Origin: JBOHUX01 sp050734915
GTDB lineage: Bacteria > Chloroflexota > Dormibacteria > Dormibacterales > Dormibacteraceae
Direction: 5' to 3'
Length of the DNA stretch: 10,617 bases
NCBI GenBank assembly: GCA_050734915.1
Contig: JBOHUX010000073.1
Coordinates: forward strand, 1 to 10,617
A model generated the notes under the pieces. The model made no database searches, had not been told where the DNA came from, and worked only from the letters and a program-made list of their open reading frames with translations. Positions 1 through 7,068 of this stretch are shown here, piece after piece; positions within the stretch are counted from its first letter, which is position 1, and the number at the start of each line of letters is the position of its first letter. The translations under genes and the position numbers were made by a program.

Positions 1-2
1 GA

Positions 3-650
3 CTCTACCGCCGCGACGCGCTCGGGTCGGGCACCGGGCAGTCGCTCGACGTGAGCCTCCTGGAGCCGATCTTCAACGTCCTCGGCGTCTACCTGGTCGA
101 GTACGACCAGCTGGGGCTGGTCCCTCAGCGAAACGGCAACCGGACTGCGTCCGCTCCCCGCAACACCTACCGGACCGGTGACGCCCGCTGGATCGCCCTG
201 GCCGGCTCGACGCAGTCGACCGCGGTGCGCCTGCTGGGCGCGATTGGACATCCCGAGCTGGCGGCCGATCCTCGCTTCAGCACCAACCGGGCCCGGGTGA
301 CGAACGTCGAGGAGCTGGACCGGATCATCGGCGCCTGGGTCGCAGAACGCACCCAGGACGAGGCGATCACGGCCCTGGTCGCGGCGGAGGTGGCAGTCGC
401 CCCCATCTGGCACGTCGGGGACCTGGCCACCGACCCCCATCTGGAGGCACGGGAGGCCATCGTCACCGTGGACGATGCCGAGCTGGGCCCGATCCGGATG
501 CCCGCCGTCCAACCCCGGCTCGACGAAACCCCTGGCCGAGTCCGCCACGCCGGGCCCGCGCTGGGGGCGCACAACCGCGAGGTCTACCGGGACCGCCTCG
601 GGCTCACCGAGGCCGAGCTCACCGAGCTCGCCGACCAAGGCGTCATCTGA
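3..650 (+). CDS. CaiB/BaiF family III CoA-transferase, C-terminal half (5' end outside window)
   Basis: Family III CoA-transferases move CoA from an acyl-CoA donor to a carboxylic acid acceptor in the cytoplasm. The frame is open from base 3, the first complete codon, and ends with TGA at 648-650, leaving 215 visible residues of a protein that is usually about 400. The visible part begins with a family-like stretch, GTGQSLDVSLLEP, which in the family follows the catalytic aspartate region. It continues through the typical small-domain segments (NTYRTGDARWIALA, a PRFSTNRARVTN-like block, and a late VAPIWHVGDLATDPHL block) to the C-terminal GAHNREVY region. The catalytic Asp should therefore lie off the left edge, so activity cannot be judged here. 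An internal GTG at 51 could look like a start, but family-like sequence continues upstream of it. The gene converges on the transporter operon and is separated from it by a hairpin. The substrate is unknown. Confidence 0.88.
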   Translation, partial: LYRRDALGSGTGQSLDVSLLEPIFNVLGVYLVEYDQLGLVPQRNGNRTASAPRNTYRTGDARWIALAGSTQSTAVRLLGAIGHPELAADPRFSTNRARVTNVEELDRIIGAWVAERTQDEAITALVAAEVAVAPIWHVGDLATDPHLEAREAIVTVDDAELGPIRMPAVQPRLDETPGRVRHAGPALGAHNREVYRDRLGLTEAELTELADQGVI

Positions 651-713
651 GCCGGACCCGCAGTGGCGTCTCGCCCCCCCGGGCCGGCCACCGGCACCCA
701 CCCCCTGACATGA

Positions 714-741
714 GAGGAGGCTCCCGGCGGGGAGCCTCCTC
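714..741. terminator. Perfect 12-bp hairpin between convergent genes, probable bidirectional terminator
   Basis: GAGGAGGCTCCC (714-725) pairs perfectly with GGGAGCCTCCTC (730-741) around the 4-base loop GGCG. It sits 64 bases after the CoA-transferase stop and 36 bases beyond the binding-protein stop on the other strand, where a shared terminator is expected. There is no T-tract on either side, so it is not a classical intrinsic terminator. T-poor hairpin terminators are common in high-GC bacteria. The rest of the 651-776 gap shows no gene. Confidence 0.7.
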
Positions 742-776
742 GATCGCGGTCGGAGAGGAGTCGGGCGAACCGGGCC

Positions 777-2066
777 TTACCTGCCGCCCTCCTTGTTGAT
801 GACGGCCTGGATCTCGTTGGCCGAGATGGTGCGCAGGGTCGTCACATCGCCGGCGGCGTCGCCGTTCGACACCACCACGTCCCAGGCCCCGGCAACGTTG
901 TGGTACTGGTTGAAGTCCATGGGGCCGCTGGCGCCCTCGTAGTTGATCTTCTTGCCCGCTCTGATGTCGGCGACCCCGGTCTTGTAGTCGCTGACCGAGA
1001 TGCCGGGCGGGTTGGAGACGTCCTTGATGCTCTTGATCCAGACGTTGGGGTCGGTCGAGTTGGCCTTCGTCATCGCCAGCGCGAAGTCGATGGCGCAGTC
1101 GTAGGAGAACGCGGCACCGCCGAGCGGGGCGCGCCCGTTGACCGCCTGGTAGGCGGCGACGAACGCGGGTCCGGCCGCGGTCAGGGCATTGCTGCCCTGG
1201 ACGGAGATGAAGTGGGCCTTGGCGACCGCCGGCCCGATCGCCTTGATGAAGTCACTACCGGCGGTGAGGTCGGTGCCCACGAATGGGATCGAGAGGTTGT
1301 CCACCTCCTTGAAGTCGGCCATCGCCACCGAAGCGGTGCTGGGCTCCATCTGCGTGAGGAAGACGTCGGGGTGGTAGGAGACCGCGTTTTGGACCTCGGT
1401 CCGGTACGAGGACTGGGCGGGGACCACGGAGACGGTGGCCAGTATCTTGCCGCCGAGCGCCTTGTAGGCGTTCTCGATGACCGGGGTCAGGGTCTGGGTG
1501 CTGGCGGATTCGGACATGAAGACGACCGCGGTCTTGTAGCCCTTGTCCCAGGCCTCCTTGGCCAGAGCGACCCCGAGCTCGGAGTCGGACGCGTTGCAGC
1601 GCCACAGCCACTTGTCGGTCTGCTTGTCGAAGTGGGTGTCGCCACCATTCCAGCCATCGACGATGTGGTTCTTGTCGAAGATCGGCTGCACAGCGTGGAT
1701 CGAGAGCGTGATGGGGCCGTCCAGGAAGACGGGATGGTTGACCCCGATCTCCCGGTTGACCGCGGGCACGGCGTCGGCGGCGTCGCCGACGGTGTCCACC
1801 TGATCCATGACCACCTTGTGGCCGAGCACCCCACCGGCGTCGTTCAGGATCTTGACCGCCGCCTTGGCGCCCTGAAGGATGGGGGCCCCGTTCTCGGCGT
1901 AGGTGCCGGTCAGGGGCGCCACCAGTGCGAAGTGTATGGGCGAGCCGTTGCCCGCGCCGCTCCCCGAGCCGCCGGGGCCGCTCCCACACGCCGAGACCGC
2001 CAAGAGCGCGGCCGTCGACAGAAGAACTGGAGCCGTCAGGCGGCTCCGACGACGCTTGCCGATCAT
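777..2066 (-). CDS. Branched-chain-amino-acid-type ABC transporter substrate-binding lipoprotein (LivJ/LivK-like)
   Basis: This is the extracytoplasmic solute receptor of the HAAT-type ABC transporter encoded just upstream, 429 residues long. The N-terminus is a lipoprotein signal: basic MIGKRRRSR, a hydrophobic core to about residue 23, then lipobox V24-S25-A26-C27. A Gly/Ser-rich linker follows to about residue 42. The mature domain starts with the type I periplasmic-binding pattern IHFALVAPLTGTYAENG, followed by a GAKAAVKILNDAGGVLG block. Two cysteines near 157 and 324 could form a disulfide. The ATG at 2066 is supported by GGAGG at 2074-2078, seven bases upstream. It is the last gene of the operon, 115 bases after livF, a position that allows separate expression levels. 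HAAT receptors bind amino acids, amides, short-chain fatty acids or aromatic acids, and the ligand here is not predictable. Both the family and the lipoprotein status are secure. Confidence 0.93.
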   Translation of the reverse strand: MIGKRRRSRLTAPVLLSTAALLAVSACGSGPGGSGSGAGNGSPIHFALVAPLTGTYAENGAPILQGAKAAVKILNDAGGVLGHKVVMDQVDTVGDAADAVPAVNREIGVNHPVFLDGPITLSIHAVQPIFDKNHIVDGWNGGDTHFDKQTDKWLWRCNASDSELGVALAKEAWDKGYKTAVVFMSESASTQTLTPVIENAYKALGGKILATVSVVPAQSSYRTEVQNAVSYHPDVFLTQMEPSTASVAMADFKEVDNLSIPFVGTDLTAGSDFIKAIGPAVAKAHFISVQGSNALTAAGPAFVAAYQAVNGRAPLGGAAFSYDCAIDFALAMTKANSTDPNVWIKSIKDVSNPPGISVSDYKTGVADIRAGKKINYEGASGPMDFNQYHNVAGAWDVVVSNGDAAGDVTTLRTISANEIQAVINKEGGR

Positions 2067-2073
2067 GTCCTTT

Positions 2074-2078
2074 CCTCC
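2074..2078 (-). promoter_or_regulatory. Strong ribosome binding site of the binding-protein gene
   Basis: GGAGG (minus strand), seven bases before the ATG at 2066. It is the best-placed Shine-Dalgarno site in the operon, consistent with the receptor being made in excess over the membrane components. Confidence 0.75.
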
Positions 2079-2103
2079 ATCCTCGGTCCTCCGAAATGCC
2101 GCT

Positions 2104-2145
2104 GCCGCCGACTACCGACGTTGGGGGCGAGCTCGCCGCGGCGGC
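2104..2145 (-). other. GC-rich stem-loop in the gap between livF and the binding-protein gene
   Basis: The 115-base gap 2067-2181 holds no gene. GCCGCCG (2104-2110) pairs perfectly with CGGCGGC (2139-2145). The loop contains a second perfect palindrome, GGCGAGCTCGCC (2126-2137), and an overlapping one, CGCCGCGGCG (2134-2143), so alternative folds are possible. There is no U-tract and no convincing promoter. By analogy with other transport operons, such a structure could stabilise or separate the downstream receptor message. That role is inferred, and chance pairing is a real possibility in DNA this GC-rich. Confidence 0.3.
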
Positions 2146-2181
2146 TGCGCGGCGTCACGCGCGGATTCGGAGGCACCAATC

Positions 2182-2901
2182 TCAGACCTCCTTGCCGATG
2201 TAGAGGTCGACGACCTCGGGATCGTCGAGAAGCTGCTTGCCGGTCCCCTCCAGGCGATTCCTTCCCACCGTCATGACATAGGCCCAGTCGGCGTTGGTGA
2301 GCGTCCGCCTGGTGTTCTGCTCGACGATCACGATCGCCACGTCCAGCTTCCGGATCTGCGTGACCTGCTCCCACACCGCGTCCACGAACCGGGGCGCAAG
2401 ACCGGCGGTGGGCTCATCCAGAATGAGCACAGTGGGGTCCAGCATCAGGCCCCGGGCGATGGCGAGCATGGTCCGCTGGCCTCCGCTCAGGGTGCGGGCG
2501 GGCCGCTTGGCGGCGGCCTTGAGGTCCGGGAACATGTCGAAGAGCTCCGCGATCTTCTCTTTGACCCCCCTGGGACGCGCGTAGCCGCCCATCTCCATGT
2601 TCTCGCGCACGGTCAGCGAGGGGAAGACGTTGGCGACCTGGGGGACGTAGGAGAGGCCCTGGCGGACGATCCGCTGGGCCGGCATGCCGGTCAGATCGAC
2701 GCCGTCCAGGTGCACGGTGCCACCCAGGGGGCGCAGCAGCCCCGCGATCACCTTCAGCAGGGTCGACTTGCCGGCGCCGTTGGGCCCGACCACCGCAGTC
2801 AGCTCGCCGCGCTTGGCGCGCAGCTTGATCTCCTGAACGATCGGGGCGCCCCCATAGCCGGCCGTTATGCCGTCAACCGCCAGAGCGGAATGATCAGACA
2901 A
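2182..2901 (-). CDS. livF: HAAT ABC transporter ATP-binding protein LivF
   Basis: This is one of the two cytoplasmic ATPases driving the transporter, 239 residues and normal LivF length. The visible motifs, in order, are Walker A GPNGAGKST (39-47), Q-loop Gln88 in YVPQ, signature LSGGQ (138-142), Walker B VLILDE (158-163), and VEQN near 193-196. LivF proteins commonly have Gln in the switch position where LivG has His. The start is TTG at 2901, which overlaps the livG stop by 8 bases (TTGTCTGA). It is supported by GGAGG at 2911-2915, nine bases upstream. A TTG start with overlap suggests translational coupling to livG. The 3' end is followed by a 115-base gap before the receptor gene. Assignment to LivF rather than LivG rests on the short length, the VEQN switch and the gene order. 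Confidence 0.95.
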   Translation of the reverse strand: MSDHSALAVDGITAGYGGAPIVQEIKLRAKRGELTAVVGPNGAGKSTLLKVIAGLLRPLGGTVHLDGVDLTGMPAQRIVRQGLSYVPQVANVFPSLTVRENMEMGGYARPRGVKEKIAELFDMFPDLKAAAKRPARTLSGGQRTMLAIARGLMLDPTVLILDEPTAGLAPRFVDAVWEQVTQIRKLDVAIVIVEQNTRRTLTNADWAYVMTVGRNRLEGTGKQLLDDPEVVDLYIGKEV

Positions 2902-3679
2902 CGGCGGCCGCCTCCCCCAGATAGGCGTCGATCACGAGGGCGTTCTGGCGGAGCTGGGCGAGCGTCCCCTCGGCGATGGTCGCGCCCTGCGCCATCACGA
3001 AGATGTCGTTGCAGGCGCGGTCCACGAAGGCCAGGTTGTGCTCCACCAGGAGCACGGTGACGCCCTCCTCCCGCAGACCCAGGATCGCCTCCTCGATGTT
3101 CCTCTGCAGGACCGGGTTGACGCCGGCGCAGGGCTCGTCGAGGAGCACCAGGCGAGGCTGGCGCATGGCGATGCGGGCGAACTCGAGGAGCCGCTTCTGG
3201 CCACCGCTGAGCGCGCCCGCGACCTCGTCCCGCAGCTGGATGAGACCGAAACGCTCGAGCAGGCTCCGGGCTCGAACCCGGTCCTCCTGCTCGGCCCGGC
3301 CCAGGCGGCGGCGGTCGAAGATCGCGCGCCAGGCCTTCTCGCGGCCCTTCTGCTCGGCGGCGATCAGCATGTTGTCCATGACGGTCAGCCCGCCCCACTC
3401 GCGAGGGGTCTGGAAGGTCCGGATCAGGCCCCGGCCGGCGACCCGGTGCGCAGGCCAGCCCTGGATCTCGGTCCCATCGAAATTGATCTTGCCGGCGTGA
3501 GGATGCAGGAACCCCGAGATCATCTCGATCGCCGTGCTCTTGCCGGCGCCGTTGGGACCGATCAGGCCCACCACCGTCCCCTCCCGGACCTGGAATGAGC
3601 AGTTGACGACCGCCCGCACCCCGCCGAAGCTCCGGGCCAGGCCGGAGACGTCCAGAACCACGGCCCCGCCGTCAGGCAT
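2894..3679 (-). CDS. livG: HAAT ABC transporter ATP-binding protein LivG
   Basis: This is the second ATPase subunit, 261 residues. Walker A GPNGAGKST is at 41-49, the Q-loop is Gln90 in RTFQ, and the signature LSGGQ is at 157-161. Walker B LVLLDE is at 177-182, followed by PCAGVNP, and the switch His214 lies in LVEHN. The insertion between the Q-loop and the signature (about 100-150), with MDNMLIAA followed by a charged stretch, is typical of LivG and distinguishes it from the shorter LivF. The ATG at 3679 overlaps the livM stop by 8 bases (ATGCCTGA). A GGAG about 10 bases upstream could serve as its ribosome site. Its own stop overlaps the TTG start of livF by 8 bases, so the three genes are tightly coupled. 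It would pair with LivF under the LivH/LivM membrane dimer. Confidence 0.95.
   Translation of the reverse strand: MPDGGAVVLDVSGLARSFGGVRAVVNCSFQVREGTVVGLIGPNGAGKSTAIEMISGFLHPHAGKINFDGTEIQGWPAHRVAGRGLIRTFQTPREWGGLTVMDNMLIAAEQKGREKAWRAIFDRRRLGRAEQEDRVRARSLLERFGLIQLRDEVAGALSGGQKRLLEFARIAMRQPRLVLLDEPCAGVNPVLQRNIEEAILGLREEGVTVLLVEHNLAFVDRACNDIFVMAQGATIAEGTLAQLRQNALVIDAYLGEAAAVV
2911..2915 (-). promoter_or_regulatory. Ribosome binding site that fixes the TTG start of livF
   Basis: GGAGG on the minus strand, inside the end of livG and nine bases before the TTG at 2901. It supports the non-ATG start and coupled translation. Confidence 0.7.
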
Positions 3680-4670
3680 GGGTGGAAATCTCCGCCCCGC
3701 GGCCTTCGCCGACCTCGATTCGTGCGTCCCTCGGCCGCGGCTCCGGGATGATGCCCATCGGGCGGAAGCGCAGTACGAGGAGGATCAGGATCCCGATCAC
3801 GATGTTCCTGATCGCGGAGAAGAGGTCGGGGTGCCCGGGCACGTTGGGGAGGAAGCGGGTCAGCTCCGGGATCACGGCGACGATGATGAAGGCGCCCAGG
3901 ATGACGCCTCGGGTGTTTGCCTGTCCGCCGATGAAGATGGCCGCGAAGAGCAGGAACGTCTCGAACGCCGACCACGCCGAGGGGTCCCAGGAGGTCAGGT
4001 AGACGACGTAGAGAGCGCCGCCGAGGCCGGCGACGAGACCGCCCAAGAAGTACGCCTTGAGCTTGTACATGTAGACGCCCCGGCCGAACGCCGCCGCCGC
4101 CTGCTCGTCCTCCCGGATGGCCCGCAGGGTGAGACCGAACGGACTCCGGTAGAACAGGGTCATGACCCAGTAGACGACCAGCAGGATGGCCAGGCACAGG
4201 AACATGAAGAAGAAGCCGTACTGGTCGACGGACAGGTTGCTGAGCGCCACACTGAACGGCTGGGGGACGTTGTAGACCCCGTTGAAGCCATTGAAGAGCT
4301 GGAACTCCTGGCTGAAGAAGGCGATCGTGATGTACGTGAAGGCCACCGTGGTGATGGCGAAATAGTCACCACGTAGCTTCCGCAGCGCGACCGCGCCCAA
4401 CCCTAGCGAGATGATCCCGCTGACCAGCATGGCGACCGGCACCGCGAGCAGGAACGGCCAGTGCAGGCCCAGGATCCAGCCGTCTGGAGGCGGTACGATG
4501 CCGGCGGAAGGGCCTCCGATCAGTACCCCCGCCACGTAGGCCCCGATCGCCACGAAGGCGTAGTAGGCGAGGTCGAACTCCCCCGCCCATCCCCAGCGGA
4601 CATTGAGGCCCAACACCAGGACCGACGAGATGAACCCGACCGTGATCACTCCGACGACGTAGGTGATCAA
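3672..4670 (-). CDS. livM: HAAT ABC transporter permease LivM
   Basis: This is the second transmembrane subunit of the transporter, 332 residues from the chosen start. Hydrophobic segments cover about 5-22, 33-53, 71-95, 102-120, 151-174, 204-226, 236-270 and 287-301, the multi-span topology expected of LivM. The family's conserved N-terminal pattern appears as VLGLNVRWGWAGEFDLAYYA, and an ATPase-contact (EAA-like) loop as LRAIREDEQAAAAFG (182-196). I place the start at TTG 4670, which overlaps the livH stop (TTGA) and has a GAGGA about 10 bases upstream. A much longer reading frame continues upstream, but it translates livH out of frame and has no LivM character. GTG at 4649 is the next alternative. 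The C-terminal tail after residue 308 is charged and poorly conserved, and its end overlaps livG. Confidence 0.92.
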   Translation of the reverse strand: MITYVVGVITVGFISSVLVLGLNVRWGWAGEFDLAYYAFVAIGAYVAGVLIGGPSAGIVPPPDGWILGLHWPFLLAVPVAMLVSGIISLGLGAVALRKLRGDYFAITTVAFTYITIAFFSQEFQLFNGFNGVYNVPQPFSVALSNLSVDQYGFFFMFLCLAILLVVYWVMTLFYRSPFGLTLRAIREDEQAAAAFGRGVYMYKLKAYFLGGLVAGLGGALYVVYLTSWDPSAWSAFETFLLFAAIFIGGQANTRGVILGAFIIVAVIPELTRFLPNVPGHPDLFSAIRNIVIGILILLVLRFRPMGIIPEPRPRDARIEVGEGRGAEISTHA

Positions 4671-5548
4671 TAGACGATGTTCCTCGCTCGGGCCGCGATG
4701 AGACCGCTGGGCCGGAAGATCAGGGCCAGGATCAGGATCACGAAGGCGACCGCCTGCTTCCACTCGCTCGAAACGTAGAGGGCGCTGATCTCCATCGAGA
4801 GCCCGATCAGGAGCGCCCCCAGCATGGCGCCGTACGGCTGTCCGATACCGCCGACGACCGCCGCCGCGAAGACCACCAGCAGGAAGGTGAAGCCGACCGC
4901 GGGAGTGAAGGCGCCCACGCTGGCCGCCAGGATGAAGCCCGAGAAGCCGGCCATCCCGCCAGCCCAGAGCCAGGTCAGGTTGACCACCCTGTGGGAGTCG
5001 ATCCCCGAGACCCGGGCCAACTCGGGGCTGTCGCTGACGGCGCGCTGGGCCTTGCCGAACTTGGTGTACCGCAGCACCACGTGGACACTGAGGAGCACCA
5101 GCGCCGCGGAGATCATGATGGCCAGGTCTCGCTCGGTCCAGCTGAACGGTCCGTACTGGTGGGGCTGTGTGGACGGGAGCTTGTAGTCGACCTCCGACCC
5201 GCCGAAGATGGCGAGCAGGATGTTCTGGAGGATCAACGACGTAGCCGCGGTGATCACAAGCACGATGATGTTGCGCACCCCGGCTCGTATGAACGGCTGC
5301 AGCAGGCCCCAGTTCATGAGGAATGCGAAGCCGGCACAGACGAGGACCGCGGCCAGCACCTCGAGCAGGAGGTTGTTGACTACGAGCCCGGTCGTGTAGG
5401 CGGTGTAGGCGCCCAGGGTCATGATGTCTCCATGCGCGAAGTTGGGCACGCTGGTGACCGAATACTGCAGGGTCACCGCCACCGTCGACACCGCCAGGAT
5501 GCCGGCGGTGACCATTCCGAATCCGACCGCCAGGCCCAGGTGGCTCAC
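4667..5548 (-). CDS. livH: HAAT ABC transporter permease LivH
   Basis: This is the first transmembrane subunit of the transporter, 293 residues, close to the usual LivH size. The N-terminal signature NFAHGDIMTLGAYTAY (36-51) is the classic LivH pattern. An EAA-like loop lies near 168-183 (QRAVSDSPELARVSGI), and the conserved late block VVGGIGQPYGAMLGALL is at 231-247. Hydrophobic spans are spread through the whole protein. The GTG at 5548 overlaps the amidohydrolase stop by 4 bases (GTGA), which supports this start and coupling. However, the nearest purine-rich run (GAGGG) is only one base away, so initiation probably depends on ribosomes ending the upstream gene. A longer in-frame extension upstream overlaps the amidohydrolase and reads as non-protein-like Arg/Pro-rich sequence, so I reject it. 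LivM follows with a TTGA overlap. Confidence 0.93.
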   Translation of the reverse strand: MSHLGLAVGFGMVTAGILAVSTVAVTLQYSVTSVPNFAHGDIMTLGAYTAYTTGLVVNNLLLEVLAAVLVCAGFAFLMNWGLLQPFIRAGVRNIIVLVITAATSLILQNILLAIFGGSEVDYKLPSTQPHQYGPFSWTERDLAIMISAALVLLSVHVVLRYTKFGKAQRAVSDSPELARVSGIDSHRVVNLTWLWAGGMAGFSGFILAASVGAFTPAVGFTFLLVVFAAAVVGGIGQPYGAMLGALLIGLSMEISALYVSSEWKQAVAFVILILALIFRPSGLIAARARNIVY

Positions 5549-6525
5549 GCCCTCGCCACCACGCCTTCGAGGTCGAAGAGGCGGGCCGGGTTCTCCTCGG
5601 CCACGCGCCTCGCGACCTCCGGTCCCGCCGCCGCGACAAGCTCGGCCATGGGGCTGGGGGAGGCCATGTCGTAGGGATGGTCGGTGCCCATGACGACCCG
5701 GTCGGCGCCCGCTCTCGAGATCAGGTAGGCAAGCGCATCCCGGTCGTGGGTGATGGTGTCGATGAAGATCTGGCGGGTGTATGACCAGGGGTCCTGGGGC
5801 GCCGAGGCGAGCTCGGAGCGGACTGTTCGCGCGTGGCGGAGTCGGCCGACCTGATAGGGCAGGAAGCCGCCGCCGTGGGACAGGATCAGGCGCGCCCGCG
5901 GGTGGCGATCCAGCGTTCCCGAGCAGATCATGCGTTCGGCGAAGATGGTCGTCGCAAGGGGGTTGCCGATCACGTTCTGCAGGTAGTACGAGCGCAGACC
6001 GTCGTGGGGACGGTTGTAGGCCGGGTGGACGAAGACGGGCAGCCCGCGCCGCTCGGCGGCGGCCCAGAACGGCTCGAACTCGGGCTCGTCCGGCCACCGG
6101 TCTGCGATCGCGGTCCCGATCTCGACGCCCACCGCTCCCGCGTCGGCCGCCTCCTCGAGAACGCGCGCCGCGCGCTCGGGCGCCTGCAAGGGAACCTGCG
6201 CCATCCAGCGGAGCCGGTCCGGGAACGCCGCGCAGAAGTCGGCCAGACCGCTGTTGGCGGTGGAGGCCATGCGCTCGGCGGCCTCCAGCTCGACGTCGTA
6301 GCAGAAGAGGCCCGGCTCGACGCAGATGACGGCCGCGTCGAGGCCTCCGCGCTCCAGCTCCCCGATCTTCGCCGCCGGATCGGTCAGCGACGGGTAGAGG
6401 TCGTGGGGCGCGTACTGCCGGTTGCGCACGACCCCCTCACGGGCGTCGATCCGGTAGATCTCCTCGCGGTTGACGAGCTCCACCACAGCCTCCGGGAAGG
6501 CGTGGTTGTGAACGTCGATCTTCAT
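5545..6525 (-). CDS. ACMSD-like amidohydrolase / decarboxylase (Amidohydro_2 family)
   Basis: This is a TIM-barrel metal-dependent hydrolase or decarboxylase of 326 residues. The metal-binding set of the ACMSD (aminocarboxymuconate-semialdehyde decarboxylase) branch is visible: H6-N-H8 in IDVHNHAFP, His167 in VFVHPA, His217 in LSHGGGFLPY, and Asp282 in MGTDHPYD. A C-terminal NPARLFDL motif (312-319) is also typical. Family members decarboxylate or hydrolyse aromatic or muconate-type acids, often via zinc, and this substrate is unknown. The start at ATG 6525 puts the HxH motif six residues in, as usual. An in-frame GTG at 6606 would add 27 residues of unlikely sequence and overlap the cupin. 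The gene lies 52 bases after the cupin, and its stop overlaps the livH start (GTGA). Co-translation with a transporter suggests it acts on the imported solute or a derivative. Confidence 0.88.
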   Translation of the reverse strand: MKIDVHNHAFPEAVVELVNREEIYRIDAREGVVRNRQYAPHDLYPSLTDPAAKIGELERGGLDAAVICVEPGLFCYDVELEAAERMASTANSGLADFCAAFPDRLRWMAQVPLQAPERAARVLEEAADAGAVGVEIGTAIADRWPDEPEFEPFWAAAERRGLPVFVHPAYNRPHDGLRSYYLQNVIGNPLATTIFAERMICSGTLDRHPRARLILSHGGGFLPYQVGRLRHARTVRSELASAPQDPWSYTRQIFIDTITHDRDALAYLISRAGADRVVMGTDHPYDMASPSPMAELVAAAGPEVARRVAEENPARLFDLEGVVARA

Positions 6526-6577
6526 GGCTCGCGCCCTGGACGGCGAGCCGGGCTCGCCTGCCGGGAGACCATCCGCA

Positions 6578-7018
6578 CTACCCCGCACGATCCCGGCCGG
6601 CTTCACCCGCGGCTTCGCCGACGTATTCGTAGCCGGCCTCCTCGAGGCTGCCGACGCCCAGATAGCCGCCCAGAACCTCCACCTCGCCGGCCGGATCGAG
6701 GTTGCGAAGCCAGTGGACTCTGCCCCTGGAGACGAACTCCACGGTGCCGGCCGTAACGTCGTGCTCCTCGGCCTCGGTGCCGATCGCCGCCCGGCCCCGA
6801 ATGACGTAGAAGAACTCGTCGGCGTCGGGGTGACGGTGAGGCTTGTGGCGCGCGCCGGGCCGGAACACGGCCCGGAACAGCGCCACGCCCCCCGAGCGGG
6901 CGATCTCCTCGGGGAGGGGGAAGCGGATGTCCATCCCCTGCCAGCCCTGTGACTCGGACACCGCCTTCGGTGCCACCTCGTCGATGTGGACCAGATAGTG
7001 GTTGTCGTTCCGGACCAT
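6578..7018 (-). CDS. Small single-domain cupin protein
   Basis: This is a cytoplasmic metal-binding beta-barrel protein of 146 residues and the first gene of the operon. Cupin motif 1 is complete: G55-X5-H61-X-H63-X4-E68-X6-G75 (within GARHKPHRHPDADEFFYVIRG). Motif 2 also fits, with Ser in place of the usual Pro: G91-X5-S97-X-G99-X2-H102-X3-N106. His61, His63, Glu68 and His102 form the expected metal site, so it is probably an enzyme (dioxygenase, isomerase or decarboxylase type) or a small-molecule sensor. The sequence does not say which. ATG 7018 is chosen because sequence typical of the fold begins there and GGAGG lies at 7031-7035. A GTG or ATG further upstream would add Arg-rich residues that look like untranslated leader. 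The last 15 residues are Gly/Ala/Glu-rich and probably disordered. Confidence 0.87.
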   Translation of the reverse strand: MVRNDNHYLVHIDEVAPKAVSESQGWQGMDIRFPLPEEIARSGGVALFRAVFRPGARHKPHRHPDADEFFYVIRGRAAIGTEAEEHDVTAGTVEFVSRGRVHWLRNLDPAGEVEVLGGYLGVGSLEEAGYEYVGEAAGEAGRDRAG

Positions 7019-7030
7019 GCCTGTCAGAGT

Positions 7031-7035
7031 CCTCC
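7031..7035 (-). promoter_or_regulatory. Ribosome binding site of the cupin gene
   Basis: GGAGG on the minus strand, 12 bases before ATG 7018. The spacing is slightly long but usable. It favours this ATG over the in-frame extension reaching 7084. Confidence 0.55.
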
Positions 7036-7046
7036 AAAGTCCTTCT

Positions 7047-7068
7047 CGCGCCGATCTTCGCCGGCGCG
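7047..7068 (-). promoter_or_regulatory. Hairpin in the operon leader, upstream of the cupin ribosome site
   Basis: CGCGCCG (7047-7053) pairs perfectly with CGGCGCG (7062-7068) around an 8-base loop, 11 bases from the Shine-Dalgarno site. A second possible stem nearer the promoter pairs GGGGG (7098-7102) with CCCCC (7112-7116). The predicted leader is about 110 bases. I do not recognise any known riboswitch in it. The structure might tune translation or mRNA stability, or be a chance product of high GC. Confidence 0.3.

Noticed and set aside
900..3060. Long plus-strand open frames opposite the binding-protein, livF and livG genes
   Set aside because: They are antisense to genes with unmistakable lipoprotein and ATPase motifs. 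Their translations are low-complexity (Val/Gly/Asp or Arg/Pro rich) and match no domain, as expected for GC-rich codon mirroring.
4671..5639. In-frame upstream extension of livM (to an ATG near 5639)
   Set aside because: The extra residues read livH out of frame and are Arg/Gly/Pro-rich. TTG 4670 with its stop-start overlap and ribosome site gives a normal LivM N-terminus.
5549..6097. In-frame upstream extension of livH into the amidohydrolase
   Set aside because: It overlaps well-supported metal-site coding sequence in another frame. GTG 5548 gives a normal LivH length and N-terminal motif.
6526..6606. GTG start at 6606 for the amidohydrolase
   Set aside because: It would add 27 residues before a motif that normally sits at the N-terminus and would overlap the cupin gene. 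ATG 6525 is more usual for the family.
5781..6756. Long plus-strand open frames opposite the amidohydrolase and cupin
   Set aside because: They are antisense to genes with complete catalytic motifs; their own translations are Arg/Pro or Gly/Arg rich with no recognisable domain.
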